Below, one piece after another: positions 8,955 through 16,087 of a stretch of DNA of 20,426 bases. This stretch comes from a virus. Both the position numbers and the translations under genes were made by a program. Position 1 is the stretch's first letter. Every line of letters begins with the position of its first letter. The stretch spans positions 1 through 20,426 of the IMG/VR virus record IMGVR_UViG_3300037189_002866. The stretch is one strand, 5' to 3'. The notes below the pieces were generated by a model that did not search any database, had not been told where the DNA came from, and was given only the letters and a program-made list of their open reading frames with translations.

Positions 8955-9643
8955 CAGATAACCTGCCAGTTCGCGTTGTCAGAGACGATGGTGATCGCCG
9001 TGTATTGAACAGAGGTCGCCGCCGTCGCGCCGCCGTCAATCGTCTGCCCGCCCGATGCGGAAAGCGTCATGGTCCCCGCGACCGTGAGCTTGAAGGTCAG
9101 CCGCGCAGCATTGCCCACCGCCGTGGGAAGCGTGACCGTCACCGCAGCCCCCGTCACAAGGATTACATTGTCGCCGCTGGTTGCCGTCTCGGTGTACGAA
9201 ACGTTCCGCGTTGTGACCGTGTAGCTATAGCCACCACCGCCGCCCGGGGGTGTGGCCCATGTTCCATCCGCCCGGAGAAACTGCGTTGTTCCGCCAGGAT
9301 ATGGCAGCGACATGACCCCGGTAGCGGAATCATAAGACAGCGGACTTGTCGCGCTGATCGCCGCTCTTGCTCGAGCGTCGGTAAAGTAGAGATTGGCTCC
9401 TTCCGCTATATTTGACGTGTTGAGATCGTAAGCCGTGGCCGAAGTAACCCGCCCACGTACATCAACCGCAAGCGAAAGCGTCTTGCTATTGGCCCCGTAT
9501 GCCCCCGCCGTGATGCCGCTTGCCGAAAGGCTTTCGACCAACCCGGAAAGCGAGTTATTCCACCACTGGACAAAATAGTTATTCGGGACGCCCGCCTGAT
9601 CGACAATCGGAACCGACTGCGAAAGGCTGGGAACCTTATACAC
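8954..9643 (-). CDS. Tail fibre-like structural protein (229 aa)
   Basis: The start is GTG at 9643, overlapping the end of the gp10-like gene by eight bases; GGGCGGG just upstream can serve as ribosome site. Residues 1-50 (VPIVDQAGVPNNYFVQWWNN) look like an attachment region. The middle has LYFTDARARAAISATSPLSY and GGTTQFLRADGTWATPPGGG, segments that recur in phage tail fibres as repeats and spacers. A glycine hinge leads to a beta-rich C-terminal domain (about 140-229). It lies directly after the tail-hub genes and before another fibre-like gene, which fits a short fibre or a fibre base. The receptor is unknown. Confidence 0.7.
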   Translation of the reverse strand: MYKVPSLSQSVPIVDQAGVPNNYFVQWWNNSLSGLVESLSASGITAGAYGANSKTLSLAVDVRGRVTSATAYDLNTSNIAEGANLYFTDARARAAISATSPLSYDSATGVMSLPYPGGTTQFLRADGTWATPPGGGGGYSYTVTTRNVSYTETATSGDNVILVTGAAVTVTLPTAVGNAARLTFKLTVAGTMTLSASGGQTIDGGATAATSVQYTAITIVSDNANWQVI

Positions 9644-10991
9644 CGCGCCCGCCCATCGGCTCGTTCATATGCAAAGACTGCACCGTAAACGGCGCTGCGT
9701 CCGTAGTCCGAAAGTCCAGCACCGCGCCCATGTCATACAGGCCCAAGCGCCGCCACATGGCCCGCTTGCGGTACTCCCCGCGCTTGCCCAAATCCGTCTG
9801 AACGAACGGGCTCCACGTCTGGCTTCCATCGCGGCTCAGGGACAACTCCACCACGATAGGCGACGTGTCCCCACCGACCCCGCCTTGCGCATCGAGAAAC
9901 AAGTTATCAATCTGCACCGGCCCCGGCAGCATAGCCGTAAACCGCCGCTCAATTGCCGCGCCCGCATCTGCAATCGCGCCTTCATCAAGCGTCAGGACGT
10001 TACCCGCCTCATCGCCGAATACAGGCTCTATCCCGTTGGCCTGCCCGCACACCGCGCGCCAACCGTCAAACCCGATGGTCGAGAACTCCAACCATTCCTG
10101 CGTTTGGAAATCATATGCAAGCGTCATGCCATTTAGCGAAAGCACAAGGAACGTATGCCCCCGCCAGATGAACGTGAACAGGTACGCCGTCCCGCTTTTG
10201 GCAATCTGTTCCTCTACGCCGTTGTCTGAAATGCGCTGTGGCGTTGCCGACCGGCGATACACAATCCCATCACTGCCAACCCAAATCAGGGTATTATCAG
10301 CATAAACCGCCGCGCCCGTATTCAAGACGCCCTTGCTGTAGGTCAGCCCGTCAATCCGCGTGAACGGGAGATCGGCAGCGCCCGAAGGATTGGCCTGCCA
10401 GAACTCAATCCCACTTTCGCCCAGCAAAGCAATCTGATCGTTCGACACAACCACATCTAGCAGGTTATCCGGCCTGCTGGTTGCCGCCGAGTAATTCAGG
10501 GCAGGCCATGACGTGCCATCGTTCGAGGCCGACCAATAAAGCCGCTGTGTACCGTCCCGAACCGCCAGAAAGAACGTGTCGAAAACAGCCACCGCCCGCA
10601 CCCGCGCGCCGTCAGGAAACGCGATAGTGGAAAGCCCCGTCTTATCGACATGGTAGAGGCTTCCGCCGTTGCAAAACACCAGCTCATAAGCGGTGCCTGC
10701 AAACCTTGCGGCCCTGTCCGCTTGAGCCCCGATGATGCCCGTCAGCTTATCGTTCAGATAAACACCGTTTCCGGCAAGGCTCACCACAGAACCCCCGAGA
10801 ACGCCCGGTTCGCAATAGATCGCTTGAACCGGCGCACCGAGATTGTAAGCAGCCTTGAGGCCTGGACGCGGGAGAAGAACAATCTTTTCACTGGCGGCAG
10901 GCGTTTGCTCGACAATCAGATTCCGCAGCCGCAATTCCGGCAGAAAGCCCGCATCGCGCTTGTAGCTGCCGAGCGCGAAGGGAACAATCAT
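9636..10991 (-). CDS. Packaged DNA stabilisation protein, P22 gp10-like tail hub (451 aa)
   Basis: I place the start at the ATG at 10991, which overlaps the stop of the upstream gene by one base (TGATG); an earlier in-frame start would lie deep inside that gene. The protein begins with MIVPFALGSYKRD and continues with beta-propeller-like repeats, including YWSASNDGTSWPALN, LGESGIEFWQ and LIWVGSDGIVYRR, as in the P22 gp10 family. Length is near that of P22 gp10 (472 aa). In P22, gp10 sits under gp4 at the portal and closes the channel after packaging. The upstream gene looks like gp4, which supports the assignment. Direct sequence similarity was judged by eye only. Confidence 0.8.
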   Translation of the reverse strand: MIVPFALGSYKRDAGFLPELRLRNLIVEQTPAASEKIVLLPRPGLKAAYNLGAPVQAIYCEPGVLGGSVVSLAGNGVYLNDKLTGIIGAQADRAARFAGTAYELVFCNGGSLYHVDKTGLSTIAFPDGARVRAVAVFDTFFLAVRDGTQRLYWSASNDGTSWPALNYSAATSRPDNLLDVVVSNDQIALLGESGIEFWQANPSGAADLPFTRIDGLTYSKGVLNTGAAVYADNTLIWVGSDGIVYRRSATPQRISDNGVEEQIAKSGTAYLFTFIWRGHTFLVLSLNGMTLAYDFQTQEWLEFSTIGFDGWRAVCGQANGIEPVFGDEAGNVLTLDEGAIADAGAAIERRFTAMLPGPVQIDNLFLDAQGGVGGDTSPIVVELSLSRDGSQTWSPFVQTDLGKRGEYRKRAMWRRLGLYDMGAVLDFRTTDAAPFTVQSLHMNEPMGGRGV

Positions 10992-11650
10992 CAGAAATAG
11001 TCCTGCATCGCCGCAACACGGGTTGAACCATATCGCGACGAAAGCCCCCACTTGAATAGCGAGGCTTCACGCTCAACACCGGGCGAAGTCTGCGCGCCGT
11101 ATTCATCGGCCAGCTTTTGCGCGAGGCACGACACAAAACCCGTAACGCCACGATCTGAAAGAGGCGCATTTCCCGCAGCTTCAAGCGCGCTGATCGGCAG
11201 CCAAGCCCGCGCATGGGCATCGTACAGATACCGCGCCGAAGCCCCGTCCTCGACAACCTCAATGCACGACAGGTCACGCGGGGGACGATTGATCGTCACC
11301 TGCAACGCGCTCCACGTCCGTTCATCCGGCCATGTGGGGTAATAAGTGCCCTGCGTCTGGTTGGAATAAGTCAGAGGTAATGTGATCGTATAGCCGCCGT
11401 CATTGTTCACCCGGTCCTGTTCGCTAGCCGTGTAATCCGAGGTCGGGATTACGTCATTCAGCCGCCCGAAAAGGCCGGTGCTGCACCAGAGATCGTACAT
11501 GCCCTGAAGCGCCCGTAGGCCGTCCTCAAGTTCATTGCCCTGCGGAGTTTCGCCCGCACGAAGTAGCCGAAGCCGCATCATGGCAAGGCGCACAACTTCC
11601 ACGCACGACAGCGCGGAGGTATTCAAAGGCGCATCAGTTACAACCGCCAT
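10991..11650 (-). CDS. Head-tail adaptor, P22 gp4-like tail accessory protein (219 aa)
   Basis: The ATG at 11650 (MAVVTDAPLNTSALSCVEVV) is preferred because GGGGGA precedes it and a longer form would start inside the terminator stem. The helical N-terminal part (VEVVRLAMMRLRLLRAGETP then LEDGLRALQGMYDLW) matches the gp4 pattern, in which these helices bind the portal ring. The middle contains an insertion with NDVIPTSDYTASEQDRVNN and a Trp/Pro-rich loop. The C-terminal helices (CLAQKLADEYGAQ) also fit gp4. P22 gp4 is shorter (166 aa) and also has muramidase activity; I see no catalytic signature here. It is coupled to the gp10-like gene by a one-base overlap. Confidence 0.75.
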   Translation of the reverse strand: MAVVTDAPLNTSALSCVEVVRLAMMRLRLLRAGETPQGNELEDGLRALQGMYDLWCSTGLFGRLNDVIPTSDYTASEQDRVNNDGGYTITLPLTYSNQTQGTYYPTWPDERTWSALQVTINRPPRDLSCIEVVEDGASARYLYDAHARAWLPISALEAAGNAPLSDRGVTGFVSCLAQKLADEYGAQTSPGVEREASLFKWGLSSRYGSTRVAAMQDYF

Positions 11651-11662
11651 AAATCCCCCGCC

Positions 11663-11696
11663 AAAGAAGGAAGGGCCGAGAGTTTCCCCCCGGCCC
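11663..11696 (-). terminator. Terminator-like hairpin after the decoration-type gene
   Basis: On the minus strand GGGCCG (11696-11691) pairs with CGGCCC (11678-11673) around a 12-base loop, followed by the T-rich run TTCCTTCTTT. It lies between the stop at 11702 and the gp4-like start at 11650. The tail is interrupted by C, so termination may be partial. The stem is the same as in the terminator at 12151-12179. Confidence 0.6.
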
Positions 11697-11701
11697 AACT
11701 A

Positions 11702-12139
11702 TCAGGAAGCGCCGCCTTCCAGCGTATAGAACACGGTCAGGGTGACAGTGCCCGCAGCGCCGGTTGCAGCGTTGTTTGCCGCCGTGCCGGTGATGACCGT
11801 ATCGGCAGCGTACTGGTATTCCTCACCACCCGCCGCAATCGCGGTCGAGAGCGTACCGGCCTGCGCAACGGTCGAAGCCGCGAACAGACGCGAGGCCGAG
11901 CCGCTGTCACCGATATTGAGGGTGATTGTCGGCGAAACGTTGGTGTCCATGTCATCCGCCTTCAGAACGGCAAAATGGACGCGGCTGTTCTTCGGCATGG
12001 TGAAGAAGTTGAGGGTATCCGAAGTGGACGGCGCAGCCGTGCACGAAACGGTAGCGGTCATAACCAGAACCGAACCAGCCACCCCGTAGGACTTGGCAGG
12101 AGCGTTGTTGGTGTAGGCCGAGGACGAATAAGTGGCCAT
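11702..12139 (-). CDS. Small virion protein, probable capsid decoration protein (145 aa)
   Basis: The protein is Ala/Thr/Ser/Gly-rich and beta-type throughout (SYGVAGSVLVMTATVSC, then VSPTITLNIGDSGSASRLF and GTVTLTVFYTLEG), with no membrane segment or enzyme motif. GGAG lies eight bases before the ATG, directly beyond the T-run of the upstream terminator. A small beta protein placed immediately after the major capsid gene, with its own good ribosome site and bracketing terminators, is typical of an abundant head decoration or stabilising protein. This is inference from position and composition. A minor head-completion protein is the alternative. Confidence 0.6.
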   Translation of the reverse strand: MATYSSSAYTNNAPAKSYGVAGSVLVMTATVSCTAAPSTSDTLNFFTMPKNSRVHFAVLKADDMDTNVSPTITLNIGDSGSASRLFAASTVAQAGTLSTAIAAGGEEYQYAADTVITGTAANNAATGAAGTVTLTVFYTLEGGAS

Positions 12140-12150
12140 TGTTTATCTCC

Positions 12151-12179
12151 AAAAAAGGGCCGAGCGTTAACCCGGCCCT
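12151..12179 (-). terminator. Rho-independent terminator after the major capsid gene
   Basis: On the minus strand a perfect seven-pair stem (AGGGCCG at 12179-12173, CGGCCCT at 12162-12156) with a ten-base loop is followed by a run of six T. It begins a few bases after the major capsid stop, and its T-run leads directly into the GGAG ribosome site of the next gene. It probably lowers downstream expression relative to the capsid protein. Confidence 0.85.
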
Positions 12180-12185
12180 ACATCA

Positions 12186-13307
12186 TCACGAATCGGCGGC
12201 AGCGCCCACGAGGACCGTAACCATGCCGTTCTGCTTGCCGTTGAAGTTGATCTTCTTGACGCCAAGAAGCTCTTCAATTGCGCAGCCAGGACGGAAACCG
12301 TAGTCCTTGATCATGTCGGTGCGCATGGTGGGAAGCTGACCCCACGCAATACCGGCAGCGCCAGTACCGCACACAAACACCGGGCGAACGTCAGCCGACG
12401 AACCACCAGCGCCGTCATAGATACCCGAAGCCGTGGCCCAAAGATCGATTTCCGGCACTTCATGGTGAATGATACCATCATAGATGATGTCGCCGTCCTG
12501 GAAGATCGGGTTCTTCATCATGCCGTCACCTTCACGAGCGCGCGCGTTGGTGTTGGCCGAAACGATGGTGCTATCCGCCTTGAGATCGCGGAACGAACGC
12601 GAGCCGTGGAACGCGACGAAGAACTCGTAACCGCTATCGGTCTTGTACGGACGGATATGCGGGTCAGCGAGCTTCGCAATGCGCTTGGCAAGGCTCATGT
12701 TCGCAGCCGATGCCTTCATAGCAGCGGTGACGTTGCCCATGGCGGTAGCCCACGTAGCCGAGTAGTTCGACTTCGTGTTACCGAATAGGAGACGGTCCGA
12801 GTTCGCAGCGCAAAACGTGTTGCGGTTGGCAGCGGTCGAGGCAAGCGCCGTAACCGTGGTGCCGCTGGTGTCCGTGATGAACGAACCGAGCGCGTCGGTA
12901 ATATCATCACGCAGCTTTTCCGCTTCCCAGACCTTCAGCGCGTCCTTTGAAGCGTTCCACAGGTCGATTTCCGTCTTGAAGGATTCCGACTTGGGGACAC
13001 GCACGCCGTTGCGCCGCCAATCAATGCTGATCGGCATGTTGAAGTTGGTAAGCGATTCTTCGTTGCCGTCCAGCGGGGTCGAGCCGGTGACGCCCGACGA
13101 CTTGAGACGGCCAATGAACGGGATGTTGATCGTTTTACCGGCTTCGCGCTGAAGCTGGTCATAACGGGTCAGGATGATGCCCGACTTGTTCCCGTTGTTG
13201 GTGTTGGTCATGTAAGGAAGATAGTTCGACAGGCGAACGTATTCCTGGAAGTACTGGTTCTGCCAAACCTGCTTTACAGAGGCAGATGCAAGTGCGATTT
13301 CAGCCAT
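12186..13307 (-). CDS. Major capsid protein, N4-gp56 / DUF4043-type (373 aa)
   Basis: The central segment carries the features I associate with the N4-gp56 / DUF4043 major head proteins: AGKTINIPFIGRLKSSGVTG at 56-75, LDGNEESL at 79-86, and IDWRRNGVRV at 95-104, followed by the helix KDALKVWEAEKLRDDITDAL. The family adopts an HK97-like shell fold and self-assembles into the capsid. Length is a little below N4 gp56 (401 aa). AGGA precedes the ATG by about nine bases, and the scaffold gene ends six bases upstream. The terminator right behind the gene and the scaffold gene in front both fit this role. A terminal protease is not seen here. Confidence 0.85.
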   Translation of the reverse strand: MAEIALASASVKQVWQNQYFQEYVRLSNYLPYMTNTNNGNKSGIILTRYDQLQREAGKTINIPFIGRLKSSGVTGSTPLDGNEESLTNFNMPISIDWRRNGVRVPKSESFKTEIDLWNASKDALKVWEAEKLRDDITDALGSFITDTSGTTVTALASTAANRNTFCAANSDRLLFGNTKSNYSATWATAMGNVTAAMKASAANMSLAKRIAKLADPHIRPYKTDSGYEFFVAFHGSRSFRDLKADSTIVSANTNARAREGDGMMKNPIFQDGDIIYDGIIHHEVPEIDLWATASGIYDGAGGSSADVRPVFVCGTGAAGIAWGQLPTMRTDMIKDYGFRPGCAIEELLGVKKINFNGKQNGMVTVLVGAAADS

Positions 13308-13313
13308 TGTCCA

Positions 13314-14030
13314 TTATCCTGGGATGGCAGCCGCGTATCCGCTTTCGGGGTCAACCACTTGCTGCGTCACACCGCCCGCCGATGGGGTCGATGCAATGGA
13401 GCGCGGTACGGCTGCGGGAGGGGTTGGTGCCGCTGCGGGAGCGGCTGCGATTTGTGCCTGCGCAGACTTCCAAGCCTGAAAAGCCTTGAAGTCATCGGCA
13501 CTGACTTGCGATGCGATCTGGTCGCGCTGATATGCCTCGATGGCATATCCGTAAGGGTCAGGGTTGCCCAAAACTTCAGCCTGAAACGCCGGATTGCTCT
13601 GGAAACGGGACATTGCCCATTCTTTCGCAGCGTCGGTAATCTCCGGCCCGTAATGACGGCGCGCGGCGGTTTCCGACATGTTGAGCCGCGTATCCAACAC
13701 CGTCTGCTGCACCTGCTGCATAAGGTGCTGCTGATATGCGTAAGGATCGGCGGTAGGATCGGGCAACGCAACCTGCTGCTGCGTTTCGCGCAGAGCCGCC
13801 AATTGCCGTTCCAGTTCCTTGCGCTTTTCCCGCTCATCCAAAAGCGCCGTAATCGGGATATGTCCCGGTTCAGGCTTAAGGTCCGGCTTTGCTTCCGGTT
13901 CAGGTGCGGGGGCTGGCGGGGTTTCCGCAACAGGCTCTGCAACAGGTTCCGGGATAGCTACCTGCGTTTCTACGGCGGGCACGGTTTCAGGTTCGGGCGC
14001 GAGCCCGTCAAAGAAGTTGTCGGTGTCCAT
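13314..14030 (-). CDS. Capsid scaffolding protein (238 aa)
   Basis: Residues 10-57 are a Pro/Glu/Ala-rich disordered arm. A charged coiled coil follows at about 62-88 (LLDEREKRKELERQLAALRE), then helical segments (MSETAARRHYGPEITDAAKE, DDFKAFQAWKSAQAQ) and an Ala/Pro-rich tail. This layout, the acidic start and the location between portal and major capsid genes are typical of phage scaffolds, which guide coat assembly and then leave. GAGGA stands four bases before the ATG. No protease motif is present, so self-cleavage is not expected from sequence. The family was not identified by a specific motif; the call rests on composition and order. Confidence 0.75.
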   Translation of the reverse strand: MDTDNFFDGLAPEPETVPAVETQVAIPEPVAEPVAETPPAPAPEPEAKPDLKPEPGHIPITALLDEREKRKELERQLAALRETQQQVALPDPTADPYAYQQHLMQQVQQTVLDTRLNMSETAARRHYGPEITDAAKEWAMSRFQSNPAFQAEVLGNPDPYGYAIEAYQRDQIASQVSADDFKAFQAWKSAQAQIAAAPAAAPTPPAAVPRSIASTPSAGGVTQQVVDPESGYAAAIPG

Positions 14031-14041
14031 GAGTTCCTCAA

Positions 14042-14142
14042 CGCCCGTCTATGTCGGCGGCACATAATCGCCCGAACCTCGGCGGCAGGACATTGCTTGC
14101 ATCGCAATGCGGGAAGTCATCGCCCGTTAAGGTCGGCGGCAC
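14042..14142. repeat. Three-copy hairpin-forming motif in the portal-scaffold gap
   Basis: The plus strand shows CGCCCG-N5..7-TCGGCGGCA at 14042-14062, 14069-14087 and 14121-14141. On the transcribed strand each reads TGCCGCCGA..CGGGCG, and each can fold as CGCC with GGCG around an eight- to ten-base loop. Start-to-start spacings are 27 and 52 bases. The gap (14031-14185) has no clear gene. The copies could be RNA elements or protein sites; their function is unknown. Confidence 0.6.
14049..14120 (-). CDS. Possible 23-aa micro-ORF between portal and scaffold
   Basis: An ATG at 14120 opens 23 codons ending in TAG at 14049 (peptide starts MTSRIAMQAM and ends GSGDYVPPT). It overlaps by four bases (ATGA) an even shorter 11-codon frame whose ATG lies at about 14153 behind GGGAC. 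No clear strong ribosome site precedes the 23-aa frame, so it would depend on coupling. It lies inside the repeat cluster. I list it only because the overlapped starts look orderly; chance is a fair explanation. Confidence 0.2.
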   Translation of the reverse strand: MTSRIAMQAMSCRRGSGDYVPPT

Positions 14143-14185
14143 CTATCGCCATGTCCCGAGCGTCCCCGGAACACGTCAAATTCTG

Positions 14186-16087
14186 TTAAGCTGCACCCTT
14201 TTCTGGCGCGTGCTGATTAGCCAAGCGTTCAAGCGACTGCGCAACCATCTGTTGCTTTGCAAGCAAGCGGTCAGACTGCATCTGCGCCTGCTGCATCCCA
14301 GCCATAACACCGGCCTTGAATAGATCATTCTGCGGCTGCTGCGCCTCAATAGCCGTACGGACCTGCAAGTGCTGCGCCTGCGCCGCTCTGTGAGCCGCGC
14401 TGGCCTGCTTTTCCTGCACATCGGCTTGCATAGCCGCCTGCTGCATCTGCGCCTGCGGGTTAGGCTGTTCCGCCTGCTTTTGCATGGCCTCGATAATCTT
14501 GCCCTTGCCGGGGAGCGAGGAAGCCTGAAGCAACAAGATAGGATCGATCGGCACGCCGTTGCGGCGAAGCTCGACCAGCGCCATGAATTGCTCTTGCTCC
14601 ATGTTTGCATTGTGCGGCGTGGTGTCGAGCGTGATGTCCACATCCATTTCGCCAAGCGCGTTCTTGTAGCCGAGAACAGGCTTCACAATCGCAGGCATTC
14701 CAGATGCCGGATCAACGCCAATCTGAGGCGGTCCATATTCCGGCTGATTGATGCAGACGTACTGTGCCGCCCCCGCGTCATCGGTCACGCGCACGTAATC
14801 CGGCGCTTTCCAGAATTGCTTGGCACGCGACCACATCTGGCGGTAAATCCGCAGTTCCCAGCTTTCAATCCCACCGAGGACTACAGCCAATTCCGTCAAA
14901 CCGGCATTCTGGCGCACAAGCTGCGCACGCCCGCTTTCCTCATTGCCCAGACGCCCGAGAATAGCCGGGTTAGGTGCGAGCCGCTGAATATCAAGCTTGG
15001 CCGTTTCGAGTAACTGAATCTGGATCGCCGCCACATCATTCATGGCAACCGGCTTCCAGCCAATCGGGATTACCCCGTCAGGCTTGGCAGCCTCAGAGCG
15101 CACGGTTTCCGCATTGGCATTCAGTGCCAGTTCGTTTTCCGCAAATACCTGGCGATTGTTCAGAATGTGGAGCAGCTTGGAATGCCGCTTGTTCACTTCA
15201 TCCTGAAGCGGGCGCATGTCCCGCACCACGCCATAGCGGTTATTGTCCCGATCCACGAAGCACGATTGCGCTTCAATCGGATTCGAGGGCTTGCCGTCAA
15301 GGTCAAGGTAAGGCGACGGCCCTTCCTCTAGCAGCTTGTCGCCATAGAACACGCAGCGCGCCCATTCGCCGGTGTCGTTGTAATACATTTCGACCAGCAT
15401 GACACGGCGCAGCTTCTTGTCGTACCACTGGCCGTTTTGCGCGTGCGGACGATCCATAAATGAAGGATCAAGCGGACCAGAACCCCAGGCATCAATTGCG
15501 CTGTCAACGTCCCCAGCGTCGGGATACATGCGCTTCAGGCTGTCCGCATAAATCCACTTGGCAATACCCATATAGCGGGCATCCTTCAAATCCTTACGCC
15601 GAGCGCGCGGATCATAGAAGAACTCTTCCCAGCGAATCTGAGTAACCGGAACCGAGCCCGAGCCGTCACCCTCGACAATCGCGGCGCAGGTGCCTTTCGT
15701 CATGTAGTCGCCAGCGGCTTCCATGCGAATTTCAGCAAAGGCAGTCTTGTCCGAAAGATAGCGCAGCACCTTGGTTGCTACGCCTGCCGTTTCATCGTCA
15801 TCGGGATTGCGGCCCCAAGCCTTGGGATCGGTGCGGCCTTGCTTCAATACCCCAAGAATGCCCAGCACAGCCTGCCTGACAACGTTGTTCGTCGTGTCGG
15901 GTTGCTTCCGCAGGGCAAGCGCGCGGCGCTCCGTAGGGGTCCATTGGTAGCCGTGGAAATAGTCGTCGTCGATCTCGCAATCGCGGCGCGCTTCCGCCGT
16001 CATGTCGCGCGCTTCCATGAAGCGGCGCTTCAAGGTGACAAGCGTTTCCTGCCCCACGTCAGGAGCAGCGGTCAAACTATCCGCCAA
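14186..16087 (-). CDS. Portal protein, P22-type (633 aa)
   Basis: The start is TTG at 16087: GGGAGAG lies seven bases before it, while the first in-frame ATG (16018) has no ribosome site and would cut the conserved front. The N-terminal region (RRDCEIDDDYFHGYQWTPTE, then QPDTTNNVVRQAVLGILGVL) and the stem region with RWEEFFYDPRARRKDLKDARY match the P22 gp1-like portal family. The last 130 residues are a Gln/Ala-rich coiled coil, comparable to the barrel of P22 portal; P22 portal is longer (725 aa). The dodecameric portal forms the packaging vertex and binds the terminase and the gp4 adaptor. The gene overlaps the end of the terminase large-subunit gene by 16 bases. Confidence 0.88.
   Translation of the reverse strand: MADSLTAAPDVGQETLVTLKRRFMEARDMTAEARRDCEIDDDYFHGYQWTPTERRALALRKQPDTTNNVVRQAVLGILGVLKQGRTDPKAWGRNPDDDETAGVATKVLRYLSDKTAFAEIRMEAAGDYMTKGTCAAIVEGDGSGSVPVTQIRWEEFFYDPRARRKDLKDARYMGIAKWIYADSLKRMYPDAGDVDSAIDAWGSGPLDPSFMDRPHAQNGQWYDKKLRRVMLVEMYYNDTGEWARCVFYGDKLLEEGPSPYLDLDGKPSNPIEAQSCFVDRDNNRYGVVRDMRPLQDEVNKRHSKLLHILNNRQVFAENELALNANAETVRSEAAKPDGVIPIGWKPVAMNDVAAIQIQLLETAKLDIQRLAPNPAILGRLGNEESGRAQLVRQNAGLTELAVVLGGIESWELRIYRQMWSRAKQFWKAPDYVRVTDDAGAAQYVCINQPEYGPPQIGVDPASGMPAIVKPVLGYKNALGEMDVDITLDTTPHNANMEQEQFMALVELRRNGVPIDPILLLQASSLPGKGKIIEAMQKQAEQPNPQAQMQQAAMQADVQEKQASAAHRAAQAQHLQVRTAIEAQQPQNDLFKAGVMAGMQQAQMQSDRLLAKQQMVAQSLERLANQHAPEKGAA

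Noticed and set aside
13359-14189. Plus-strand open frame of 276 codons opposite the scaffold gene
   Set aside because: Its Arg/Cys/Gly-rich translation is typical of an antisense shadow, and the scaffold frame has clear ribosome site, composition and gene order.
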